A DNA stretch of 64,000 nucleotides from Burkholderiales bacterium. GTDB lineage: Bacteria; Pseudomonadota; Gammaproteobacteria; Burkholderiales; Burkholderiaceae_D. Shown here piece after piece: positions 25,805-33,648 of the stretch. The first letter of the stretch is position 1. Each line of letters begins with the position of its first letter. Location of the stretch: positions 1 through 64,000 of the forward strand of contig JACQDX010000148.1 in NCBI GenBank assembly GCA_016200895.1. Direction: 5' to 3'. The notes below the pieces were generated by a model, which saw only the letters and a list, made by a program, of their open reading frames with translations, searched no databases and was not told the origin of the DNA. Both the position numbers and the translations under genes were made by a program.

Positions 25805-27865
25805 ATGAAACGCTTATTACTCAGCACACTGATCCTCAGCCTGTTGGCCAATGTTGCACATGCAGCAGAAACCGCCCCGCCAACCACGGTCGCCAGAGCG
25901 ACTACCCTGGGTTCTGGCATCTATCCAGAAAATATGGACAAGGCTGTGCGAGCCCAGGACGATTTTTATCGTTATGCGCAAGGTGCCTGGTTGACCGCCA
26001 ATGAAATCCCTGCAGACAAATCAGACTGGGGTACTTTCATGAAAGCGCGTGAAGATGTGCAACAGCAATTACGCACCATCGTTGAAAGCGCCGCAAAGGA
26101 CAGCAATAAGGTCGCCGGGTCAGACGCGCAAAAAATCGGTGATCTCTACAGCAGTTTCATGAATGAAGAAAAACTCAATGCCTTGGGTATTGCCGCGCTG
26201 AAAAGTGAGCTGAGCAAGATTGCAGCAATGCAAAACAAAAAAGCCATACCCGGCCTGATCGCACATTTCCATGAGATAGGTGTCAACACACCTATACGTG
26301 TGGGCATTGGCCAGGATAACAAAAATTCAAGCCAGTATGCCGTTGATGTAGGCCAAGCTGGGCTGGGCTTGCCAAATCGCGAATATTACCTGAAGCTGGA
26401 TGATGCGAAAATGGCAGACATCCGCGCAAAATATAAAGCGCACATAGAAAAAATGCTGGCTCTGGCGGGCGAAAAAAATGCTACCACACAAGCCGAGAAT
26501 ATCATCGCACTGGAAACTGCCATAGCAAAGGTGCAGTGGACTGCGGTAGAAAACCGCGACCCGGTCAAAACATATAACAAAATAGCTGTCAGTGATTTGA
26601 ACAAGATGACACCCGCATTCAACTGGACTGCCTATTTGCAGTCAGCCCACATGCAGGGCAAAGTGAATGAGCTCATCGTGTCGCAGCCAAGTTACATCAA
26701 GGGTCTTGACGATAATCTAAATAACTTCAATCTGGATGCATGGAAGTCTTATTTCACCTGGCACCTGATCAGCGCTTACAGCCCTTTCCTGTCGTCTGAT
26801 TTTGTCAATGAAGATTTTTCCTTCAAAGGCGCCACTATTGCAGGCATCAAAGAAAACCGCACCCGCGATAAACGTGGAGTGGCACTGACTGATCAGGTAT
26901 TGGGTGAAATTGTAGGAAAAACCTATGTCGAAAAATATTTCTCGCCTGAAGTCAAACAGCGCACAGAAAAAATGGTCGGCTATTTCCTTGAAGCCTTCAA
27001 ACAAAGCATAGAAACACTGGACTGGATGAGCCCTGAAACCAAGAAGCAGGCGCAAATCAAGTTGTCCAAGATCAGCGTCAAGATAGGTTACCCAAAACAA
27101 TGGCGTGATTATTCCAGCCTGACGATCAGGAGCGATGACCTGGTAGGCAATCTCATGCGCGCACGCAAGGCACGTCATGACAAAGAAGTTGCCAAACTGG
27201 GCAAACCCATAGACCGTGAAGAATGGCACATGACGCCACAAACGGTGAATGCCTATTACAGCCCGGAGATGAATGAAATCGTCTTCCCTGCTGCGCGCCT
27301 GCAATCCCCCTTGTTTGACGTGAATGCAGAAGATGCATTCAACTACGGCGCACTGGGCATTTCCATAGGCCATGAAATCAGCCATGCCTTTGATGACCAG
27401 GGTGCGCAATATGATGGTGACGGTAATTTGCGCAACTGGTGGACCGCTGAAGACCAGGAAAAATTCAAGAAAAAAACCAGGGTATTGGTAGAGCAATACA
27501 ATACTTACAGCCCACTACCCGGACACTTCCTCAATGGTGAACTGACCCTGGGTGAAAACATTGCCGACAATGCTGGCATCGTCATGGCATTGCGTGCCTA
27601 CAAACTGTCACTGCAAGGCAAACCAGCACCAGTGATTGATGGCTGGACCGCCGAGCAACGCCTGTTCATGGGCCTGGCACAAGCCCGACGCAGCAAGTCA
27701 CGCGAACAGCGTGCCGTTACCCTGGTCAAGACTGACCCGCATTCCCCAGGTGAATTTCGCGTCAATGGCAGCCTGGTCAACCATCCTGATTTTTATTCTT
27801 CCTTTGATGTCAAACCTGGCGACAAGATGTATCTGACGCCGGACAAGCGTGTCAGCATCTGGTAA
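25805..27865 (+). CDS. M13-family (neprilysin-like) zinc metallopeptidase, exported
   Basis: A 686-aa protein with a signal peptide (LLLSTLILSLLANVAHAAE). It is the usual two-domain M13 peptidase that cuts oligopeptides in a closed chamber. The N-terminal domain starts DDFYRYAQGAWLTANEIPADKS. The zinc site is HEISH (523-527) in SIGHEISHAFDDQGAQYDGDG, with the third ligand in LGENIADNAG, and a conserved NAYYSPEMNEIVFPAARLQ precedes it. The conserved C-terminal Trp is present (VSIW). Probably periplasmic. Monocistronic. Confidence 0.95.
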   Translation: MKRLLLSTLILSLLANVAHAAETAPPTTVARATTLGSGIYPENMDKAVRAQDDFYRYAQGAWLTANEIPADKSDWGTFMKAREDVQQQLRTIVESAAKDSNKVAGSDAQKIGDLYSSFMNEEKLNALGIAALKSELSKIAAMQNKKAIPGLIAHFHEIGVNTPIRVGIGQDNKNSSQYAVDVGQAGLGLPNREYYLKLDDAKMADIRAKYKAHIEKMLALAGEKNATTQAENIIALETAIAKVQWTAVENRDPVKTYNKIAVSDLNKMTPAFNWTAYLQSAHMQGKVNELIVSQPSYIKGLDDNLNNFNLDAWKSYFTWHLISAYSPFLSSDFVNEDFSFKGATIAGIKENRTRDKRGVALTDQVLGEIVGKTYVEKYFSPEVKQRTEKMVGYFLEAFKQSIETLDWMSPETKKQAQIKLSKISVKIGYPKQWRDYSSLTIRSDDLVGNLMRARKARHDKEVAKLGKPIDREEWHMTPQTVNAYYSPEMNEIVFPAARLQSPLFDVNAEDAFNYGALGISIGHEISHAFDDQGAQYDGDGNLRNWWTAEDQEKFKKKTRVLVEQYNTYSPLPGHFLNGELTLGENIADNAGIVMALRAYKLSLQGKPAPVIDGWTAEQRLFMGLAQARRSKSREQRAVTLVKTDPHSPGEFRVNGSLVNHPDFYSSFDVKPGDKMYLTPDKRVSIW

Positions 27866-28068
27866 GACAACGTCATCATCTGCTACCTGCTCTGTGCTTA
27901 TTCAAGGCATTGCAGGTAGCACATCAGTATCTATTTTCCTGAAAAAACAAGCTTCCGGTATCACATTCCACTACCTCTTCTGTAACTATTTGCTACTGAT
28001 GACAAATAGCTTGTGATTCTATGGTCTTATATTATTGTAGAGTCACTTTCTACATTTAAGGAGACTTC

Positions 28069-28500
28069 ATGTCAGCACCAATTCGCAAAATCGCCCTGAT
28101 TGCCGCCTTGTGCGCCAGCAGCCTGTTGCCACTTTCCGCCCACGCCGGCAGTGGCTGCATCTCCTGCGGACCTTCTGGCGGTTCTGAAGCCTTGTCCATG
28201 GGTGTGGGCATCATCATGCTCGGTGGTTTTTCCATGGTGGCCGGATCAGGCGAGATGATTGTTGACACCGTCAAGGCTGGTGCCGATGGCGTGACTGTTG
28301 TACTGAAAGGTTCTACCCAGGCAGTCAGTACTACTGTCCGGTTATCTGGCAAGGGTATAGAAAAAGTTGGTCTGGTCAGCGGTGCGGTGGTGGAAGTCAG
28401 TGCCACGACAACTGGCTATCTGCTGGTCAGTGCAGGCAAGGTAGTGGCGTTCATCCCTAATGAAATCGGCACTGCCCTGATGCACCATAACAAGGTCTGA
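28069..28500 (+). CDS. Small exported protein, partner of the DUF2145 protein
   Basis: A 143-aa protein with a signal peptide ending in SAHA and a Cys pair early in the mature part (GSGCISCGPSGGSEA). The rest is a Gly/Val/Ser-rich, hydrophobic, low-charge repeat-like stretch (GVGIIMLGGFSMVAGSG, GVTVVLKGSTQAVSTTV) that could form a membrane-associated beta structure. I do not recognise a characterised family. AAGGAG precedes the start. The DUF2145 gene begins 12 bases after its stop, so they form a two-gene operon. A hairpin (GTAGA/TCTAC near 28037-28055) lies just before it. Confidence 0.8.
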   Translation: MSAPIRKIALIAALCASSLLPLSAHAGSGCISCGPSGGSEALSMGVGIIMLGGFSMVAGSGEMIVDTVKAGADGVTVVLKGSTQAVSTTVRLSGKGIEKVGLVSGAVVEVSATTTGYLLVSAGKVVAFIPNEIGTALMHHNKV

Positions 28501-28512
28501 TTAAATTTATAT

Positions 28513-29343
28513 ATGCGCACACACTCACTGACTTCCACTGCCACGCTGACTAAGGTCCTGGTATTAATACAGCGTTTATTTATCGTCATCATACTGGCAT
28601 GCACGGCACCGGCTTTTGCCGGTCGCCCTTGCGAGGAAAATAGTTACGATCCAAAGAAAGTCATGCAGGCTCTTGAGTTTGCGCACAAGACTCAAATCAG
28701 GCTGGATGAAAGCCAGGCGAATGTTGCCATCATCGCCCGCGTTGGCCAGGATTTATCGAAATACAATTTACGCTATTCCCATCTGGGTTTGGTAGAACAC
28801 CTGCCAGATGGCACCTGGTCGGTCATGCATGAACTGAACCAGTGCGGCACTGCCAATTCAGAATTGTTCAGGGAAGGCCTGGGTAATTTTTTCATGGACG
28901 ACATGTTTGCCTTTGAAACCCTGATCCTCATCCCCAGCATTGAACTGCAACAGAAAATACAACAAGTGATGGCCGATGGCCGTGCAAAAAACCTGCATGC
29001 AGCGCGTTACAACATGCTGTCCTATGCCTACTCCACCATGTACCAAAACTCGAATCAGTGGGCACTGGAAGTCATCGCAGCGGCACAAGCCAATGATGTG
29101 CGCATAGAAAACCGCACGCAGGCGCAGGCATGGCTGAAATCGGCATCCTATAAACCTGACACACTCAACATCCCCTCCCTGACACGACTGGGTGCACGCA
29201 TGTTCCGCGCCAACGTCGCTTTCGACGATCACCCGTTTGATCGCCGCATGGCGGGGCAAATTGATACCGTCACTGTTGAATCCATCGTGCGTTTCATGAT
29301 GTCGCGCGATAGCAAGGCTGAAAAATTCGTACTGAAGCTGTAA
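28513..29343 (+). CDS. DUF2145-family exported protein
   Basis: A 276-aa protein with an N-terminal hydrophobic signal (LFIVIILACTAPAFAG) followed by GRPCEENSYDPKKVMQALEFA, the start of the DUF2145 family. Further family-like blocks are IIARVGQDLSKYNLRYSHLGLVEH, the WSVMHELNQCGTANSELFREGLGNFF stretch and MLSYAYSTMYQNSNQWALEVIA. The His/Cys/Asn pattern (SHLGLVEH, HELNQC, NSNQW) recalls papain-like NlpC/P60-type folds, so a peptidoglycan or peptide hydrolase role is possible, but this is inference. Cotranscribed with the small exported protein upstream. Confidence 0.85.
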   Translation: MRTHSLTSTATLTKVLVLIQRLFIVIILACTAPAFAGRPCEENSYDPKKVMQALEFAHKTQIRLDESQANVAIIARVGQDLSKYNLRYSHLGLVEHLPDGTWSVMHELNQCGTANSELFREGLGNFFMDDMFAFETLILIPSIELQQKIQQVMADGRAKNLHAARYNMLSYAYSTMYQNSNQWALEVIAAAQANDVRIENRTQAQAWLKSASYKPDTLNIPSLTRLGARMFRANVAFDDHPFDRRMAGQIDTVTVESIVRFMMSRDSKAEKFVLKL

Positions 29344-29379
29344 AGCAGTAAAAAAACTTCAAGCAAATTCAAAAATCTC

Positions 29380-29408
29380 TGCCGGAGCAGCAACAAGCTG
29401 CTCCGGCA
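29380..29408. terminator. Strong hairpin after the DUF2145 gene
   Basis: TGCCGGAGCAGC (29380-29391) and GCTGCTCCGGCA (29397-29408) form a perfect 12-base stem with a five-base loop, 37 bases after the stop. It is followed by an A-tract rather than a T-tract on the plus strand, so it may be a pausing or 3'-stabilising structure rather than a classical terminator. Confidence 0.6.
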
Positions 29409-29593
29409 AAAAAACCACAATAGCATTTTTTAGAAGGCTTATTCAAATGACATGAATAAGCCTTGCTTCTTTTCCCCGCCTGCCTTTAGCATGATCAAAA
29501 AAAATAATAAGTTTGCCAATATCAGTACGCAGACGGTACCTGTGACCGCCTGACGTCACCCGATTTTTATAACAATGAGACAAAAGGTAAAGC

Positions 29594-31288
29594 ATGGAAA
29601 AGTTTTGGCTGCAATCCTATCCCCAAGGTGTGCCCGCAGAAATCGACTACACACAATACACATCCCTCGTGCACTTGCTGGAAGAGTCCTTCCAGAAATA
29701 TGCCGATCGCAAGGCTTATGTCTGCATGGATAAATACCTGAGTTATGCGGAAGTGGATGACTTGTCGAAAAAATTTGGTGCGTGGCTGCAAAGCAAAGGC
29801 CTGGAAAAAGGTGCCCGCGTTGCCATCATGATGCCTAACGTCCTGCAATACCCTGTCGTTATCGCCGCAGTCTTGCGCGCGGGCTATACCGCCGTCAACG
29901 TCAATCCCTTATATACACCGCGTGAACTTGAGCATCAGTTGAATGACTCCGGTGCAGAGGCCATTGTCATCCTGGAGAACTTTGCCACAACGCTGCAGCA
30001 GGTACTCAGTAAAACCCGGATCAAGCATGTGGTCGTGACCAGCATGGGTGACCTGATGGGTGGCGTCAAAGGGATGGTCGTCAATTTCGCCGTACGCCAT
30101 ATCAAGAAAATGGTGCCTGAATTTTCACTGCCAAGTGCCGTCAGCTTCAGACAGGTATTGGGAGAAGGATCGCGCCTGCAACTGCAAGCTGTAAAGATTA
30201 CTCATGATGACATCGCCTTTTTGCAATATACAGGTGGCACCACGGGCGTATCCAAGGGCGCAGTGCTGACACACCGCAACGTCACTGCCAACGTCTTGCA
30301 GAATGAAGCCTGGGCACAACCCGCACTGAAGAAGCTGCCGGAAGTAGAAGCCATGACCATCGTCTGCGCCCTGCCCCTGTATCATATCTTTGCGCTGACC
30401 AGTTGCTACCTCATGGGCATGCGCCTGGGTGGCATGAATATCCTCATCCCTAATCCGCGCGACATCCCCGGTTTGATCAAGACCTTGTCACAGCACCAGA
30501 TCAGCATGCTGCCTGCCGTGAATACTCTGTACAACGGCTTGCTGAACAACCCCAATTTTGCCCAGCTTGATTTTTCCCTGCTGAAAGCATGCAATGGCGG
30601 TGGCACAGCAGTACAACCTGCAGTGGCTGAACGCTGGAAGAAAGTGACTGGCTGCCCTATTATTGAAGGTTATGGGATGTCAGAAACCTCACCTGTGGCG
30701 ACCTGCAACCCTGCAGATTCCGGTGACTTCAGCGGCACTATAGGCCTGCCTCTGCCATCGACGGAAATTGCCATACTCGATGACGACGGCAACCGTGTTC
30801 CTTTGGGTGAGTCAGGCGAAATCGCCATACGTGGCCCACAAGTCATGCTGGGTTACTGGAACCGTGCTGATGAAACTGCCAAGGTCATGACGGCTGATGG
30901 TTTCTTCAAATCCGGTGACATCGGCATCATGGAAGCAAACGGCTTTATCCGCGTTGTTGATCGCAAGAAGGATATGATCCTGGTGTCCGGCTTCAATGTC
31001 TATCCGAATGAAATCGAAGGTGTCGTTGCCAGCCACCCTAGTGTTCTGGAATGTGCATGCGTAGGTGTGCCGGATGACAATTCGGGCGAAGCCGTCAAAT
31101 TGTATGTCGTCAAGAAAGATGCGAAATTGACGGCTGAAATATTGATGAGTTATTGCAAGGAGCAACTGACTTCTTACAAGAAACCCAAGTACATAGAGTT
31201 CCGTACCGAGTTACCAAAGTCAAATGTAGGCAAGATCTTGCGACGCGAACTAAGGGATGAAAAGAAAGACGAGAAGAAAGCAGCTTGA
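29594..31288 (+). CDS. fadD: Long-chain fatty-acid-CoA ligase
   Basis: This enzyme activates free fatty acids with ATP and CoA for beta-oxidation or lipid synthesis. It has 564 aa with the FadD N-terminus MEKFWLQSYPQGVPAEID, the ATP loop LQYTGGTTGVSKGAVLTHRN, the ligase block EGYGMSETSP, the YWNRADETAKVMTADGFFKSGDIG stretch and the DRKKDMILVSGFNVYPNEIE hinge. The C-terminal catalytic Lys lies in SNVGKILRREL. Monocistronic, with a strong bidirectional terminator behind it. Confidence 0.95.
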   Translation: MEKFWLQSYPQGVPAEIDYTQYTSLVHLLEESFQKYADRKAYVCMDKYLSYAEVDDLSKKFGAWLQSKGLEKGARVAIMMPNVLQYPVVIAAVLRAGYTAVNVNPLYTPRELEHQLNDSGAEAIVILENFATTLQQVLSKTRIKHVVVTSMGDLMGGVKGMVVNFAVRHIKKMVPEFSLPSAVSFRQVLGEGSRLQLQAVKITHDDIAFLQYTGGTTGVSKGAVLTHRNVTANVLQNEAWAQPALKKLPEVEAMTIVCALPLYHIFALTSCYLMGMRLGGMNILIPNPRDIPGLIKTLSQHQISMLPAVNTLYNGLLNNPNFAQLDFSLLKACNGGGTAVQPAVAERWKKVTGCPIIEGYGMSETSPVATCNPADSGDFSGTIGLPLPSTEIAILDDDGNRVPLGESGEIAIRGPQVMLGYWNRADETAKVMTADGFFKSGDIGIMEANGFIRVVDRKKDMILVSGFNVYPNEIEGVVASHPSVLECACVGVPDDNSGEAVKLYVVKKDAKLTAEILMSYCKEQLTSYKKPKYIEFRTELPKSNVGKILRRELRDEKKDEKKAA

Positions 31289-31307
31289 TCACTAAGTTGC
31301 CGTCGAG

Positions 31308-31347
31308 CCAAAAAACAAGGCCTGCATCGTCAGGCCTTGTTTTTTGG
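31308..31347. terminator. Bidirectional terminator between fadD and the HIT gene
   Basis: A perfect 17-base stem (31308-31324 with 31331-31347) with a six-base loop and A/T runs on both sides serves the two converging genes. Confidence 0.93.
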
Positions 31348-31362
31348 GGATGCGCAAATGAT

Positions 31363-31818
31363 TTATTCTGACTTGAGCAAAGCCTGCCAGCGCACAGCCT
31401 GCTGCGACAAGCGCTTGCTGCGACCTATATAAGACCAGGGATTGATGAAACGTGTCAGGTAGCGCCATACCATCATCACGGTATCGCCATCACGGCGCGG
31501 TATCACATGCAGGTGGACATGGGCCACATGCTGGTTAGCTGCCTTGCCATTATTGAGCAGCAATGCGGTGGCATTGCTTTCACCACTCAGGCGCAATGCG
31601 GATGAGAAACGGCTGGCCATGGCAAACAGGTAAGCCACCGTTTCTTCCGGCAATTCTTCTATATGCTGCTGGTGTTGTTGCGGTATCACCAGCAAATGCC
31701 CGCGCGTCAGGGGGAAGGCATCGAGTATGGCGATACAGTGTTCATCCCGGTACACGACCGATGCGGCACTGCGCCCGTTGAGGATTTCGCAAAATACGCA
31801 TTCATGCTTGCTGGCCAC
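31363..31818 (-). CDS. HIT-family nucleotide hydrolase/transferase
   Basis: A protein of about 151 aa with a histidine triad, HVHLHV, which cleaves nucleotidyl-phosphate bonds (AMP-lysine, adenosine polyphosphates and similar). The N-terminal CVFCEIL and the INDAF-like CIAILDAFPLTRGHLLVIPQQH are typical of HIT/Ap4A-type proteins. The ATG codons nearby are out of frame. GTG at 31818 has GGAG six bases upstream, so it is preferred to the in-frame GTG at 31830. It lies downstream of the biosynthetic operon but is separated from it by a terminator. Confidence 0.9.
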   Translation of the reverse strand: MASKHECVFCEILNGRSAASVVYRDEHCIAILDAFPLTRGHLLVIPQQHQQHIEELPEETVAYLFAMASRFSSALRLSGESNATALLLNNGKAANQHVAHVHLHVIPRRDGDTVMMVWRYLTRFINPWSYIGRSKRLSQQAVRWQALLKSE

Positions 31819-31841
31819 ATTAGTCTCCACTTTGTATACAT

Positions 31842-31868
31842 GAAAAACCCGCCACTCAGGACGGGTTC
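31842..31868 (-). terminator. Terminator of the AurF biosynthetic operon
   Basis: On the minus strand AACCCG and CGGGTT (31862-31867 and 31846-31851) pair and run into a T-tract. It lies 35-60 bases after the adenylation gene and ends that operon before the HIT gene. Confidence 0.78.
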
Positions 31869-31901
31869 ATCTCCTGCTGCTCTCTTAAGCATCCTCAAGT
31901 A

Positions 31902-33539
31902 TCACACACCAGGAATGACTTTTTCCATTTGTTGGCCATCAGTTTCTTTCGCCAGTTTTTGCAAGACTGGATAATCGATCTTGCCATTCGAATTGAAAGG
32001 CATCTTGCGCAATTCAATCACGTCCTGTGGCAGCATGTAGGCAGGCAAATGCAGGATACACGCCTTGAGTATATCTCTTGATGATACGGCAAAGCCACAG
32101 CCATAGGCAAGCAAGCCCTGCACACTGCCATCAGCGGCTACCGGCCAGGGTACCACCGCCACCAGGTCAGAACCACCCAGGCGGCGTATCACCGCCTCCA
32201 CCTCTTGTACCTCTACCCGGTAGCCACGTATCTTGACCTGGTTATCGATGCGGCCACAATACAGCAAGCCAACCCCGGCATCGACACAGGCCAGGTCACC
32301 GGTCCGGTACCAGCGCTGCGCCTGCTTGCCCTCAAAATGCATATTGAGGAAACGCTGGCGCGTCAGCTCGTTATTTTCCCAATAGCCCTGCGCCAGTTGT
32401 GAACCGCCCAGATACAGTTCACCGATTTCACCGCCAACAACGGGATTGAAATGCTCATCAAGGACCATGGTTTCCTGTCCAGGCAAAGGCTGGCCTATGG
32501 GCACGACAGGCAAGGCAGCAATGCGCAGATCACTGGCCTCATATGGATGCACCGTGAAAGCAATGGTCGCTTCGGTAGGTCCATATAAATTCTCTATGAT
32601 GGAATTGGGCGCAGCAGGTTGCCAGTCCTGCGCCAGGCTGGTAGGCAGTGCTTCACCACAAAACAGGCTGTATTTCAGACTGGGCAAGATGCCGGGACGC
32701 AAAGCGTTATAACGCTTCAGGCAGGCGGCCAGTGATGGCACGGAGAACCAGTGTGTCAATTCATGTTGCTGTACAAATTTAAGCGGCATCATCATCACGC
32801 GTGCAGGCACGCCATACAGGCAAGCACCAGCACTCAGGCAGACGAAAATATCATGCACCGACAAATCAAAGGTAAAGTCGAAGAACTGGGTGAACCTGTC
32901 GCCCTGTCCTGGTTGATAACGCTCTATGATACTGGCGACATAGGTAGAGGCATTTTCATTCGTTACTGCCACACCTTTCGGCAAACCCGTGCTGCCGGAA
33001 GTGAACAGGACATAGGCAACAGGATTGGCCTTGGCAGGCAACGTCAGGCTGGCCGTATCAGCCTCGGCCATCTGGCGTTTCAAAATATAAGTATGCTGAC
33101 TCGCACTGGTTGCCCAGGCCGGCAATGCTTCAGTCTCAGGCATGAGCACGGTCAATGGCTCTGAGTAAGACTGCAGCAATTCTTTGGCGGCGTCCATGGA
33201 CCGTTCATCTACAACGATAGACGTTGATGACGATAGTTCCACCATGCGCAGATTACGCTGCACCGGGAACTTGGCATTCAGCGGCACATAGGTCATACCA
33301 GCCAGCAAGGTGCCAAGCACAGAGGCATAGGCGGTAATGCTGCGGTCAACCAGCAAGGCGCAACGTTGACGGCTGCAGTCCTTGTTTTCGCGTGCCAGCG
33401 TGCGGGTGATCCTGGCAACACGCAACAGCAATTCAGCATAGGTATAAACCTGTTCATCCACCCATAATGCGTTGCTGTTGGGTTGGGCTTTAGCCGTATT
33501 GAAAAAACCGGCAATCAATAATTTTTGTTCTTTTTTCAT
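31902..33539 (-). CDS. Stand-alone amino-acid adenylation enzyme (NRPS A-domain type)
   Basis: A 545-aa protein that should activate a carboxylic acid, probably an amino acid, as the AMP ester and load it on a carrier thiol. NRPS core motifs are present in order: A3 FTSGSTGLPKG (179-189), A4 FDLSVHDIF, whose Asp225 normally binds the substrate amino group, A5 NLYGPTEATIAFT (near 318), A7 YRTGDL, A8 GRIDNQVKIRGYRVEVQEVE, and A10 NSNGKID with Lys520. The start is ATG 33539 (GGGGAGA eight bases upstream) although the frame opens earlier. There are no condensation or carrier domains, so it must work with the separate carrier protein at 35781. Last gene of the AurF operon. Confidence 0.9.
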   Translation of the reverse strand: MKKEQKLLIAGFFNTAKAQPNSNALWVDEQVYTYAELLLRVARITRTLARENKDCSRQRCALLVDRSITAYASVLGTLLAGMTYVPLNAKFPVQRNLRMVELSSSTSIVVDERSMDAAKELLQSYSEPLTVLMPETEALPAWATSASQHTYILKRQMAEADTASLTLPAKANPVAYVLFTSGSTGLPKGVAVTNENASTYVASIIERYQPGQGDRFTQFFDFTFDLSVHDIFVCLSAGACLYGVPARVMMMPLKFVQQHELTHWFSVPSLAACLKRYNALRPGILPSLKYSLFCGEALPTSLAQDWQPAAPNSIIENLYGPTEATIAFTVHPYEASDLRIAALPVVPIGQPLPGQETMVLDEHFNPVVGGEIGELYLGGSQLAQGYWENNELTRQRFLNMHFEGKQAQRWYRTGDLACVDAGVGLLYCGRIDNQVKIRGYRVEVQEVEAVIRRLGGSDLVAVVPWPVAADGSVQGLLAYGCGFAVSSRDILKACILHLPAYMLPQDVIELRKMPFNSNGKIDYPVLQKLAKETDGQQMEKVIPGV

Positions 33540-33554
33540 ACAAATGTCTCCCCC

Positions 33555-33576
33555 GGCCATGGTGATGACCATGGCC
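33555..33576 (-). promoter_or_regulatory. Intercistronic hairpin just before the adenylation gene
   Basis: GGCCATGGT and ACCATGGCC make a perfect nine-base stem with a four-base loop, ending directly beside the GGGGAGA ribosome-binding site of the adenylation gene. The long (about 110-base) gap it sits in is unusual for this tight operon. It may tune translation or mRNA processing. Confidence 0.5.
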
Positions 33577-33648
33577 GTCATTTCGCTATGACGAAAACAG
33601 CAGGGCAATATCCGCAGCCTGTCTCGACAGCGGAGATTGCCATCGGCA

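Noticed and set aside
31830..31901. Adenylation and HIT genes as one transcript
   Set aside because: A hairpin with T-tract (31842-31868) separates them, so the HIT gene is probably not part of the biosynthetic operon.
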